DNA of 64,000 nt from Candidatus Cryptobacteroides excrementipullorum (GTDB lineage Bacteria > Bacteroidota > Bacteroidia > Bacteroidales > UBA932). The translations under genes and the position numbers were made by a program. The notes under the pieces are model-generated. The model saw nothing but the letters and a program-made list of their open reading frames with translations. It was not told the DNA's origin and made no database searches. Shown here in pieces: positions 36,301-43,532 of the stretch (position 1 is the stretch's first letter; each line of letters begins with the position of its first letter). The DNA lies in the NCBI GenBank assembly GCA_017695065.1, contig JADILZ010000018.1:1-64000 (forward strand), read 5' to 3'.

Positions 36301-36553
36301 AGAATACGATGACATCTCCCTGGTTCAGACCGCTGAGAGAGTAACTTCCATCGAAATCAGACGTAACTCCATTATTGGTATCCTTGACAAACACGGCCGC
36401 ACCTATGACCGGACCGCTTTCATCTGTTATGACACCGGTAAGAGTTCCTGCCCCCCCCTGAGCAAAAGCCTGTGGGGCAAAAGCATTCAGGAACAGCGCA
36501 GAGACGACAAAAGCGCCGAGAAGCCTGAATGCAGACTTAAACTTTAGAAACAT
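33320..36553 (-). CDS. SusC/RagA-family TonB-dependent outer-membrane transporter
   Basis: The protein has 1077 residues. The signal peptide ends near FAPQAFAQ (about 32), and a carboxypeptidase-regulatory-like domain follows (LTGVITDESGPVIGAAVFVK, about 38-110). The plug comes next (DEVVVVGYGVQKKVNLTGSV, about 134-153; ATASAIYGARAAYGVILVT-like region near 225-245), and then a 22-strand barrel to the end. It has no N-terminal STN extension, so signalling through an anti-sigma factor is unlikely. It imports oligosaccharides together with the SusD downstream. A well-placed promoter lies at 36590-36618. GH20 and sulfatase neighbours point to a sulfated, HexNAc-containing glycan such as mucin or a glycosaminoglycan. 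Confidence 0.96.
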   Translation of the reverse strand: MFLKFKSAFRLLGAFVVSALFLNAFAPQAFAQGGAGTLTGVITDESGPVIGAAVFVKDTNNGVTSDFDGSYSLSGLNQGDVIVFSLLGYNTQEITWTGQATQNVLLRTSMDFLDEVVVVGYGVQKKVNLTGSVSTVEAEDLDMRPVANITQSLQGLVPGLTVNNSNSGRPGAKGTLQIRGQGNLSGTSTPYVLVDGVEMDLSDVNPNDVASISVLKDASASAIYGARAAYGVILVTTKGGEEGKMRVSYHGNVGWTQPTVLPDMANSVDFANYWNAGVRNTGSTRLYSDEKIALLQQFIDNPSSVDPWFELQPGASMNPAFENSESGVGNTDYFDLHYKDFAFKQDHNLSLSGGTDKVRYYVSGGAYSEDGILRYADIDYKRFNINANLNANLTKWLRLKFNTKYSHQETNTPFGDGGLSEGFYHSLARFRPTVHYIDPNGHFTELSLVPYLQSGTYTNSLDDDFLFTLGLEVEPVKNWKIFADYTYKQNNWNYKAMNQAPDIYALDGVTTSKGTRGEMGVVADGSFLRKMDIIRYQSLNVYTSYNFSANKNNFAFTVGFQEEDYNYNYMYGYVTNLATYTNTSLNMGMSDESKVLSETRNGWATRGFFGRINYDYDGRYLLEFSARYDGSSRFAKGNRWGFFPSVSVGWNIAREPFFEPASHLFDELKIRASWGQLGNQAGAALYTFASTITPNAQGSWYFENGREMYFYAPGVVNPNTTWEKVDSKNIALDWNMLKGRLTGSLEFFQRDTKDMLGPVEELPDFFGATPPQTNNACMRNRGWELSLLYRGQIAKEVDFSIGGSVYDATAVVTEYSNPTLTNPSGSWYAGREVGEIWGLRSGGLIQTPEEAAEYNKLDLSYISSQPWQPGDVKYLDINGDNKIDNGTNTLGDMGDYEIIGSTTPRYNYTIQGSLSWKGISLSVMFQGVGKRDWWPNGVYFWGGSSYAQTTVFNDHLDYWTEDNRDAYYPRPYINAAGAATSQYTNKTQLTSDQYLQSAAYCRLKNLTLSYDFPQKMIKKIGLTKLQVYFSGDNLVTFTKLAKMFDPEAIFTSSGYSGEGGKNYPMNRIYSIGLIINL

Positions 36554-36589
36554 AAAAATACGGTTAGTTAGTAATTATTACAGATTCTG

Positions 36590-36618
36590 CAAATTTAATA
36601 AAAGATTTCAACCGTCAA
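36590..36618 (-). promoter_or_regulatory. Promoter of the SusC-SusD-sulfatase unit
   Basis: On the minus strand TTG (complement of 36616-36618) and TAAATTTG (complement of 36590-36597) are 18 nt apart, matching the Bacteroidota promoter, about 37 nt upstream of the SusC start. Confidence 0.68.
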
Positions 36619-36692
36619 AAAAATTTTTCTTTACGGTTTAATCCACATATCAGATTTGCTACATTTCTTTTGACTGCCGGAAGGTCCGCTTG

Positions 36693-39014
36693 TCAATTGA
36701 CACCCACCTCGTCGATGAAAAGGAAGGCCTTGCGGCCTGCGCCAGGATGCCATGAAGGCAGCTTGGGGGTGCATTTCCCCACAATTCGCACATACCTTGC
36801 ACTGACAGTCCCGAAGGAAACCTCATACCTGTGAGGGACATTGTTCGGAGAGCCTTTCCCAAGCACCGGAAATCTTGTGGAACCTGCTTTCCTGAATGAC
36901 TTCCCGTCATCCGACACATACACTTCCAGTCCTGTTAGGCCGAATATGAAATCACCCGGGACGAGCATCGTATTCACGAATGCCGACGAAATCTCCTGTG
37001 TGGACTGCATGTCGAAAGTCACATCCAGATCCTGTCCATAGATACCGAGATACCTTCCGGAGCGGTAACTGTCATCCCCGTACAGACCGTCGTTGAGCAA
37101 TACGGCACCTTTATAAGTAAACTGCGGGTCTGGCTCGCAGGAAAGGGTGGACGGACACATTGTCACCTTGTTGGAGGAGATTGCGACCTCAGCCACACCG
37201 CTGGCTCTTCCGTCACGTATTGCGACAGCCTTCACGACAGCATTACCCGAGACGGCAAAAGGTCCGGCATAAGGCTCGGAAGATGCATCAGGCTCGCTGC
37301 CGTCCAGAGTATAGAAGACCGGAGCCCCGTCGAAAGTGGAAACAGACACCACTGCCTTGCCGGCTTCTCCGGAAGGATTAACGTCTATGACAGCATCCTC
37401 AATGTCAGGTCTGTAGTGCAGTCCCATGAGTCTGTACAGGTCCAGCTGGTGGCGCAGCCTGCCCAGGAAGTCGCCAAGGTCCTTCTTTTCGGGATTGCTC
37501 CACTGGAGTTCGCTCAGGGCGTCGATGCGTGGCATCATCTGCCACTCCATCTTGGTGCTGTCCTTGGTCCATTCAGTCCATATACATCCCTGTACACCTA
37601 TTATGTTGTCCGCCTGTTCAGGAGTGAGCCTGTCAGATACGGGTTCGAAGTCGTAGACACGCTGCACGCTCGACACGCCTTTCAGGCGGTTATATCCGGG
37701 ATTGCTGAAATAAAGATGGCTGATAGGGCATACTATAGTGTTGTGACCCAGCTGTGCAGACCTGACAGATGCGTTTACCCCGGTCCATCCCATTACCGTG
37801 ACAGACCTGTCCGGGTCCCCGTCAAGTATCTCGTCCCATGCAAGCATCTTGCGTCCGCGTGACTCGATTTCCTTCTTGACCTGTTCCATGAACCATACCT
37901 GGAGCTGGTTCTCCTTGGAATGCTCCCTGGTATCCTTCAGTCCAAGCTCCTTAATCTTGGCCTGGCATACGGGACACTCCTCCCAGCGGGCCTTAGGACA
38001 CTCGTCCCCTCCTATATGGATATATTCTGACGGGAATATGTCCATGATCTCGTCAAGGACATCCTTGGCGAACTGCAGGGTCTGTTCCTTCCCTCCGCAG
38101 AGCACTTCCTTGAATACGCCGAAACGTGTCTGCACCTCATAAGGTCCGCCGGTGCATCCGAGTTCAGGATAGGCGGCAAGGGCAGCCATCATGTGTCCGG
38201 GCATGTCCACTTCCGGCACCACTGTGATGAATCTCTCCGCCGCATAACGGACAATCTCCCTGGCCTCAGCCTGTGTATAATACCCGCTTACCGGGATGCC
38301 GTCATACTTTCCCGAGCCAGGGGCCGTGATAGTTTCCTTGCGGACGGAACCTATCTCCGTGAGCTTTGGGTATTTCTTTATCTCGATACGCCAGCCCTGG
38401 TCTTCGGTGAGATGCCAGTGGAAATAGTTGATATTGTGAAGTGCCATCACATCTATGAGTTCCTTCAGGTAGTCCACAGAGAAGAAGTGCCTTCCGACAT
38501 CCACCATGAACCCCCTGTAACCGAATCTCGGATAGTCATATACCGACCCGGCCGGTATGGCGGCCCGTGCGCCGTTTTCCACAGTTATCGGCAGAGCCTT
38601 GTGCAGGGTCTGGACACCATAGAACACGGCTGCCTCCGACTGGCCGTAAAGGGTGATGCCGTCTTCGGACACATCGAGCCTGTAGCCGTCCTTCTCCGGA
38701 ATGGAAGTATCCAGTCCGAGGACTATCGCCTTCTTTCCTGCCGTCCCTGCCGACGTCTTTACCCTGACACCGGTAACCTCCTTTATATAAGATGAAAGGA
38801 ATTCCGCAGTAGCAGCGAGCTTCCCGTTGTCACCCGGATACAGGATGACAGTGGAACGGGTCACAAGAAAAGGCGCAGCACCTTCCTTGTCCACAAGCAC
38901 CTGCGGCTTAGGGATAACATCAAGACTCCCTGTCTGCACGTTTCCGTCTGAACACGACAAAAGAACCGCAAAGGCCATTCCTGCGGCAATATTTCTGAAA
39001 TTGGCTATTCGCAT
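36693..39014 (-). CDS. GH20 beta-N-acetylhexosaminidase lipoprotein
   Basis: This 773-residue lipoprotein has a signal ending AVLLSC (Cys near 21). An N-terminal GH20b-type domain precedes the barrel. The catalytic Asp-Glu pair is in HIGGDECPKARWEECPVC near residues 333-350, with FHWHLTEDQGWRIEIKKYP near 204-222 and TVVPEVDMPGHMMAALAAYP. After about residue 540 come a CHB_HEX_C-like domain (PVFYTLDGSEPDASSEPYAG) and a discoidin-like C-terminal domain. GH20 enzymes remove terminal GlcNAc or GalNAc; some act on 6-sulfated GlcNAc. It has its own promoter, and 139 nt separate it from SusC, so the locus is probably two transcripts. Confidence 0.93.
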   Translation of the reverse strand: MRIANFRNIAAGMAFAVLLSCSDGNVQTGSLDVIPKPQVLVDKEGAAPFLVTRSTVILYPGDNGKLAATAEFLSSYIKEVTGVRVKTSAGTAGKKAIVLGLDTSIPEKDGYRLDVSEDGITLYGQSEAAVFYGVQTLHKALPITVENGARAAIPAGSVYDYPRFGYRGFMVDVGRHFFSVDYLKELIDVMALHNINYFHWHLTEDQGWRIEIKKYPKLTEIGSVRKETITAPGSGKYDGIPVSGYYTQAEAREIVRYAAERFITVVPEVDMPGHMMAALAAYPELGCTGGPYEVQTRFGVFKEVLCGGKEQTLQFAKDVLDEIMDIFPSEYIHIGGDECPKARWEECPVCQAKIKELGLKDTREHSKENQLQVWFMEQVKKEIESRGRKMLAWDEILDGDPDRSVTVMGWTGVNASVRSAQLGHNTIVCPISHLYFSNPGYNRLKGVSSVQRVYDFEPVSDRLTPEQADNIIGVQGCIWTEWTKDSTKMEWQMMPRIDALSELQWSNPEKKDLGDFLGRLRHQLDLYRLMGLHYRPDIEDAVIDVNPSGEAGKAVVSVSTFDGAPVFYTLDGSEPDASSEPYAGPFAVSGNAVVKAVAIRDGRASGVAEVAISSNKVTMCPSTLSCEPDPQFTYKGAVLLNDGLYGDDSYRSGRYLGIYGQDLDVTFDMQSTQEISSAFVNTMLVPGDFIFGLTGLEVYVSDDGKSFRKAGSTRFPVLGKGSPNNVPHRYEVSFGTVSARYVRIVGKCTPKLPSWHPGAGRKAFLFIDEVGVN

Positions 39015-39042
39015 AAAAGTCTAAATTATATGGTCAGAAATA

Positions 39043-39071
39043 CAAAGGTAGGAATTAATTCCATTTTCCAA
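39043..39071 (-). promoter_or_regulatory. Promoter of the GH20 gene
   Basis: On the minus strand TTG (complement of 39069-39071) and TACCTTTG (complement of 39043-39050) are separated by 18 nt, about 29 nt upstream of the start. The rest of 39015-39252 is AT-rich, with no convincing gene. Confidence 0.65.
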
Positions 39072-39252
39072 CAATAAAACTTGTTTTTCTTCAACATTTA
39101 TAGTCTGAAATGGATATAGACAATAAAAAAACAAACACGATGCGGCATAATTGAAAACTTCTGCGTCGTTTTCGGAGTACGTGCTTGGTCATTTATGTCA
39201 GTAAAAACCCTGTCGGCCTCATCCTCAATAGCTTGCATTCCTATAATTTTAA

Positions 39253-39289
39253 AGGGGGTGTATCAAAACATTCATTTTGACCACCCCCT
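39253..39289 (-). terminator. Hairpin downstream of the OadA-like gene, same tip as 12087-12138
   Basis: Eight base pairs, AGGGGGTG (39253-39260) with CACCCCCT (39282-39289), close a 21-nt loop that is identical to 12102-12122. It lies 24 nt past the stop codon of the leftward OadA-like gene and is followed on that strand by a short T-run. Probable terminator. Confidence 0.7.
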
Positions 39290-39313
39290 GTTTTTGATGT
39301 ATTCGCCTGTCTG

Positions 39314-41095
39314 CTACTCTACGAAAGCGATGACCTCGCCCTTGGCCACCATGTCGCCCTGCTTAGAGCAGATGGCCACGATGCGCCCGCTTACGGCAGG
39401 AATGACTTCCTCCATCCCGTAATAAGTCTGGACGTAGCTCATAGCCTTCCCGGCCTCGACCTCAGTCCCGACAACCGGAGCTGTGGAAGCGTCATCAACA
39501 TCCACCTGCCAGATCAGCTGGCCCTTAACAGGAGCCTGGACTGCCGTAGCCTTAGGATATTTCTCGGCAATCTTTTCCACATCATACTTAGGCACCTCCA
39601 CCACAGGGCGGGTGATGACTATAGGTGCGCCGGCCTTTTCCTTCGCAGCCTCAAGGTCTTTCTTGAAACGCTCCTTGGCTATGCCGCTCTTGTAATCGCG
39701 GTACTGCCTCTCGTGCATGGCAAACTCGAAGAGCTCCTCGTCATCCTCCCCGAAGTCCCAGCCTTCCTCTGTCATCATCTGGCGATACTTGTCCAGCTCG
39801 TCCGGGAACGCATCCTGAGGATTTCCGGTGTAGAACTCCAGGCCCTTGCTCTTGGCAAGCTCAACAAGCTCCGGTGCCAGCTCGCCAGGAAGACGGCCCA
39901 TCTTGCCGAGTATCATGTTCCATGTGTCCTTGTCGATGGTGGTCCACCTCGGCTGGCCCTTGAGGATGTTCATGAGATTCATCAGGGCGGTATTCTTCAC
40001 ATACTGGCTGAACGGAGTCACAAGTGGCGGATAGCCCAGACGAGGCCATACGTACTCTACCTCCTGGAAAAGCATCACCATCAGCTCGTCAAGGGTAAGT
40101 TCCTTCTTGCCCTGTGCGCGCAGCGATGCGTTGATGGCACCATGGAAGCCTTTCAAGTCGGCCATCATCGAGCCCATCATCCCGCCCGGAAGGCCGCAAC
40201 CCACCAGCAGAGAACTCATGTGCGAGTTGTTAGGGTCAATCCAGTATCCGAGGAAGTCGTCTATGAACTTCTGGGTCAGGCGGCGCACTTCCATGTATGC
40301 GTTCATGTTCAGGTCCTTGACAAGGAAACCGTCGGCCTTCATCATCTCACGGATGGTAATGACATCCGGATGCACCTTGCCCCAGGAAAGCGGCTCGACT
40401 GCCACATCCAGATAGTCGGCACCGGCACGTGCCACCTCCAGCATCGAAGCCGGAGAGAAACCCGGGCCTGTGTGACCGTGGTACTGGACCTTGATATGAG
40501 GATATTTCTTCTTTATCGAAGAAGTGAGCTTTCCGAGGAACGTAGGACGTCCGATACCGGCCATGTCCTTGAGGCATATCTCATCGCAGCCGTATTCGAC
40601 CACCTTGTCAACTATGCCCATATAGTATTCCACAGTGTGGATAGGGGAATTGGTGATGGAAAGGGCCACCTGGGAAATCATTCCCCCTTTCTTTGCATAC
40701 TCCACCGAAAGACGGAGGTTCCTGTGGTCATTGAGCCCGCAGAAAGACCTCGAGATGTTTGTTCCCTGCTTGCATTTCACCTTATACATGAGTTCCCTGA
40801 CATCTGCTGGTACAGGATTCATCCTCAATGCATTGAGACCTCTCTCCAGCATGTGTGTCTGGATTCCCGCCTTGTTGAAAGGGGCAGTCCATTCGCGGAC
40901 GGCCTTGTTCGGGTTCTCCCCGAAAAGGAGATTCACCTGCTCGAAGGCTCCGCCGTTGGTCTCCACCCTGTCAAAGCACCCCATGTCTATGATAGCAGGT
41001 GCCACTTCCTTAAGCTGGCTCACTGTCGGCACATATTTGCCCGAAGACTGCCACATGTCCCTGTAAACCAGGGAAAATTTTATTTCTCTTGCCAT
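39314..41095 (-). CDS. OadA-like carboxyltransferase with C-terminal biotinyl-type domain lacking the lysine
   Basis: This 593-residue protein resembles oxaloacetate decarboxylase alpha / pyruvate carboxylase subunit B. The carboxyltransferase barrel is intact: LVYRDMWQSSGKY near residue 9, CLKDMAGIGRP near 172 with the metal-site Lys, and QYHGHTGPGFSP near 198 with the His-x-His pair. The last 75 or so residues form a biotinyl-like domain (GTEVEAGKAMSYVQTYYG, IPAVSGRIVAICSKQGDMV), but the usual EAMKM is TYYGM and the acceptor Lys is Gly560. It may therefore use a separate biotin carrier protein or have another role. No decarboxylase beta or gamma subunit is nearby. Confidence 0.8.
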   Translation of the reverse strand: MAREIKFSLVYRDMWQSSGKYVPTVSQLKEVAPAIIDMGCFDRVETNGGAFEQVNLLFGENPNKAVREWTAPFNKAGIQTHMLERGLNALRMNPVPADVRELMYKVKCKQGTNISRSFCGLNDHRNLRLSVEYAKKGGMISQVALSITNSPIHTVEYYMGIVDKVVEYGCDEICLKDMAGIGRPTFLGKLTSSIKKKYPHIKVQYHGHTGPGFSPASMLEVARAGADYLDVAVEPLSWGKVHPDVITIREMMKADGFLVKDLNMNAYMEVRRLTQKFIDDFLGYWIDPNNSHMSSLLVGCGLPGGMMGSMMADLKGFHGAINASLRAQGKKELTLDELMVMLFQEVEYVWPRLGYPPLVTPFSQYVKNTALMNLMNILKGQPRWTTIDKDTWNMILGKMGRLPGELAPELVELAKSKGLEFYTGNPQDAFPDELDKYRQMMTEEGWDFGEDDEELFEFAMHERQYRDYKSGIAKERFKKDLEAAKEKAGAPIVITRPVVEVPKYDVEKIAEKYPKATAVQAPVKGQLIWQVDVDDASTAPVVGTEVEAGKAMSYVQTYYGMEEVIPAVSGRIVAICSKQGDMVAKGEVIAFVE

Positions 41096-41188
41096 AAATA
41101 CGATTTGTTCGACAATTTAACGGTTAATAAACTATCAGGCTGTACGACGGCCTCACGGCCAACCAGCCTGCAAATATAATGGTTTTTA

Positions 41189-42043
41189 TCAAACATCCAT
41201 CCTGATAGGCTCCAGAAGTCTGTATATCCAAGCAAGTACAGGGTCCGGAAGGATGGTCACGACCGGCTTGAAAATATGGTTCAGAACACCCGGCATTATA
41301 CCCTTGCGCCTTCTGAACATGGCCCGGAGAGCCTTTTCTACGGCCTTTTCAGCAGGTATCATGATACGCAGATTACGGGCGAGCCTGCGGTATGAAGGCT
41401 TGAGGTTGAAAAGCGGGGTGTCAACAGCCCCGAAGTATGCGTTGGTCACACTCACCCCCGTTCCCCGGCATTCCACCCTCAACGCCCGGGAAAAATCCTT
41501 GACGAAACGCTTGGTAGAAGCATACATCCCGAGGCCCGGCCACGGAATCCACGCCGCAAGTGACGAGACATTGAGCACATATCCGCATCCGCGTTCCTTC
41601 ATCTGCGGGACGAATTCCCGGCATAGCATCAGCGGGGTGTAGTCATGTACCATCACCATGCGGGAGAGGGCCCTCGGGGAAGTCTCCGCTATACCCTGGT
41701 AGTAGAAAAGGCCCGCGTTGTTGACCAGCACCTCCACATCACATCCGTTCTGCCTTGAGAACCCGGCCACTCTTGCGGCGGCATCCTGCTGTGAAAGGTC
41801 CTGCACCAGAGTAAGGACCCTGAAAGATGACTTGTATGGTATCCGCCAGTCGGACAGCCCTGCCACCTCAGCCCGTATGGCGTCGGCAGTTTCCTCAAGT
41901 TTCTGCCCGTTTATGTCTATGACAATGAGGCTGTATCCCGAAAGGGCCAGCCGTCGGGCATACAGCCGGCCCATCCCTGATGCCGCACCGGTGACTACGG
42001 CGTAGCTCCTGTATTCCCTGAAATTCTTGGTATCAATGTCCAT
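41189..42043 (-). CDS. Short-chain dehydrogenase/reductase
   Basis: This 284-residue cytoplasmic oxidoreductase of the classical SDR type has VVTGAASGMGRLYARRLALS near residue 17, the TGxxxGxG dinucleotide site. VLVNNAGLFYYQG near 105-117 is the NNAG motif, and YASTKRFVKDFSRALRVE near 177-194 carries the catalytic Tyr-x-x-x-Lys. The C-terminal 90 residues contain a basic patch and hydrophobic segments (LNHIFKPVVTILPDPVLAW). This suggests membrane association, and similar SDRs act on lipids or sterol-like substrates, but the substrate is unknown. The gene is divergent from the Fur-family gene. Confidence 0.88.
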   Translation of the reverse strand: MDIDTKNFREYRSYAVVTGAASGMGRLYARRLALSGYSLIVIDINGQKLEETADAIRAEVAGLSDWRIPYKSSFRVLTLVQDLSQQDAAARVAGFSRQNGCDVEVLVNNAGLFYYQGIAETSPRALSRMVMVHDYTPLMLCREFVPQMKERGCGYVLNVSSLAAWIPWPGLGMYASTKRFVKDFSRALRVECRGTGVSVTNAYFGAVDTPLFNLKPSYRRLARNLRIMIPAEKAVEKALRAMFRRRKGIMPGVLNHIFKPVVTILPDPVLAWIYRLLEPIRMDV

Positions 42044-42180
42044 AACAGATCCTGTTCAATTTTCGTCAATGACCTTGCAGAGCGGCACCTCAGCTGTCCC
42101 CGGAATGTCTCCGGCATGCCGGGAAATGCTGTGCGCCAGGCCCGGGAAAGGTTTTTCTAAATTGGAATTTTTCAATTTTA

Positions 42181-42212
42181 TTTGGCCCAAGCACAAATTA
42201 TTCCTAATTTTG
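42181..42212 (+). promoter_or_regulatory. Promoter of the Fur-family gene
   Basis: TTTG at 42181-42184 and TAATTTTG at 42205-42212, 20 nt apart, lie 25 nt before the start codon, a near-consensus Bacteroidota promoter. An AATTG-N8-CAATT inverted repeat just upstream could be an operator, but it is short. The remainder of 42044-42180 has no recognisable feature. Confidence 0.7.
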
Positions 42213-42236
42213 CCGCCCGGAATATTTTGCAAAGAT

Positions 42237-42728
42237 ATGACCAATTCCAGAAATATTAATATAGAAACGTTCAAAACTGCACTGAAACGGCAAGGCCTGA
42301 AGGCAACGCCGCAGAGAATCGCCGTGCATGAGGCAATGATGAAGCTCGGACATGCATCGGCGGATATGGTCACGGACGAGATCCGGAAAGCCGGGACCAC
42401 CAAGGTGACTGTGGCCTCGGTCTATAATATACTGTCAAACCTCGCCCTGCTCGGGATATACGACCACAGGATGAGTTCAAACAACAAGATGTACTTCGAT
42501 GTGAACACATTCCGTCACCTCCACATATATGACTGTGAAAACCACGAGTTCAAGGACATCATGGACGAGGAACTGATGGAGCTTGTGGAAAAGCACCTCA
42601 GGGGAAGACGTTTCAAAGGCTACAAGATCGAGCAGATAGACATCCAGCTCATAGGACGCCCGAGCAGGAGGAGGGTGAAGACGGCAGGGCTGAGGACTTC
42701 GGAGACAAGACAAATATCTGAAAAATGA
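42237..42728 (+). CDS. Fur-family transcriptional regulator
   Basis: The protein has about 163 residues, with the ATG at 42237 (MTNSRNINIETFKTALK). The frame remains open further upstream, but that part is the promoter. The winged helix matches Fur/PerR: LKATPQRIAVHEAMMKLGHAS near 19-39 and VTVASVYNILSNLALLGI near 59-76. The regulatory His cluster is present in altered form (HLHIYDCENHEF near 99-110), but the two CxxC zinc pairs of typical Fur proteins are missing. It probably regulates metal or peroxide genes. The next gene starts in a 4-nt overlap, so a secreted outer-membrane protein is translated together with it. Confidence 0.87.
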   Translation: MTNSRNINIETFKTALKRQGLKATPQRIAVHEAMMKLGHASADMVTDEIRKAGTTKVTVASVYNILSNLALLGIYDHRMSSNNKMYFDVNTFRHLHIYDCENHEFKDIMDEELMELVEKHLRGRRFKGYKIEQIDIQLIGRPSRRRVKTAGLRTSETRQISEK

Positions 42729-43519
42729 CAGTACCTGGAATATCCATGCTCAGGAAAACTGCTGCAGCGGCTGCACTACTGTTACTGTTCTCTTCCGTCC
42801 ATGCCTCGGCGCAGTATTTCAATCCCAACGGTTTCCGTAACAACATAGAGGTAAGCGCAGGCTTCCAGAGCGACTTCAGAAGCGGGGAAGGAGCCGACCT
42901 GAGGCTCGACATCACATATGGAAGGTTCTACAGACACGGCCTCGGCTTCAGGGCCGGCGCATGCTATATGCTCAGCAATGTCGGGATAGACCATGCAGCG
43001 GGGCTGCCTGTCGCATTTGCATGGAGATCAAAGGTCTGGGGATTCGAGGACCAGTATAAGGAGGCAGCCGTGAACGCGCTGGATACGGATACCGGGGCTT
43101 TTGACATGGAAAACTACTACTATTCGGACTACAACTATGATGATGCATTGAAAAACGACCTTGCATCCAGATTCCTCACATTCATAACCAGCCTCATATC
43201 AAGGGTTGAACTGTTTACCGGAGTGACACCGGGATATATCTTCGGTGAGGACCATCTGCACTGGACATCCATGTCCGGAGTGAACCTCGGGGAACCGTTC
43301 CAGAGAGGGACAGTCTCTCCGCACGCCTTCTTCCTTTCAGCAGATGCAGGCTTGAGCCTGGTGATACGTATCTGGAGGATGTCCATAAATGTCACTCCGG
43401 CAGTACACTACTATATCACAGACAATTACAGACTTTACAATGCTGCCCTGAAACAGGACCTGTCTTCACCTGTACGGTGGCAGATGTCCCTTAGCGGCGG
43501 AGTGAACTTCATGTTCTGA
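42725..43519 (+). CDS. Uncharacterised outer-membrane beta-barrel-like protein
   Basis: The protein has 264 residues if the ATG overlapping the Fur gene is used, or about 257 from the ATG at 42746 (MLRKTAAAAALLLLFSS), which begins the signal peptide. Cleavage is expected near SVHASAQ. The mature part alternates hydrophobic and polar residues in beta-strand style (NNIEVSAGFQSDF, ADLRLDITYGRFYRHGLGF) and ends in aromatic Phe (GGVNFMF), as outer-membrane barrels do. No named family was recognised. Coupling to a Fur-type regulator suggests metal- or stress-linked expression. Confidence 0.7.
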   Translation: MTVPGISMLRKTAAAAALLLLFSSVHASAQYFNPNGFRNNIEVSAGFQSDFRSGEGADLRLDITYGRFYRHGLGFRAGACYMLSNVGIDHAAGLPVAFAWRSKVWGFEDQYKEAAVNALDTDTGAFDMENYYYSDYNYDDALKNDLASRFLTFITSLISRVELFTGVTPGYIFGEDHLHWTSMSGVNLGEPFQRGTVSPHAFFLSADAGLSLVIRIWRMSINVTPAVHYYITDNYRLYNAALKQDLSSPVRWQMSLSGGVNFMF

Positions 43520-43532
43520 AACAAAGCAGGCC

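Noticed and set aside
39098..39238. Minus-strand open frame of 46 codons upstream of the GH20 gene
   Set aside because: It ends inside AT-rich leader sequence, has no recognisable motif and no promoter or conserved neighbour. It may be chance or a remnant, which cannot be settled from sequence alone.
39713..41179. Long open frame (about 488 codons) on the plus strand opposite the OadA-like gene
   Set aside because: It lies entirely antisense to a well-matched carboxyltransferase, has no family motifs and is rich in His, Arg and Val as expected from reversed codon usage.
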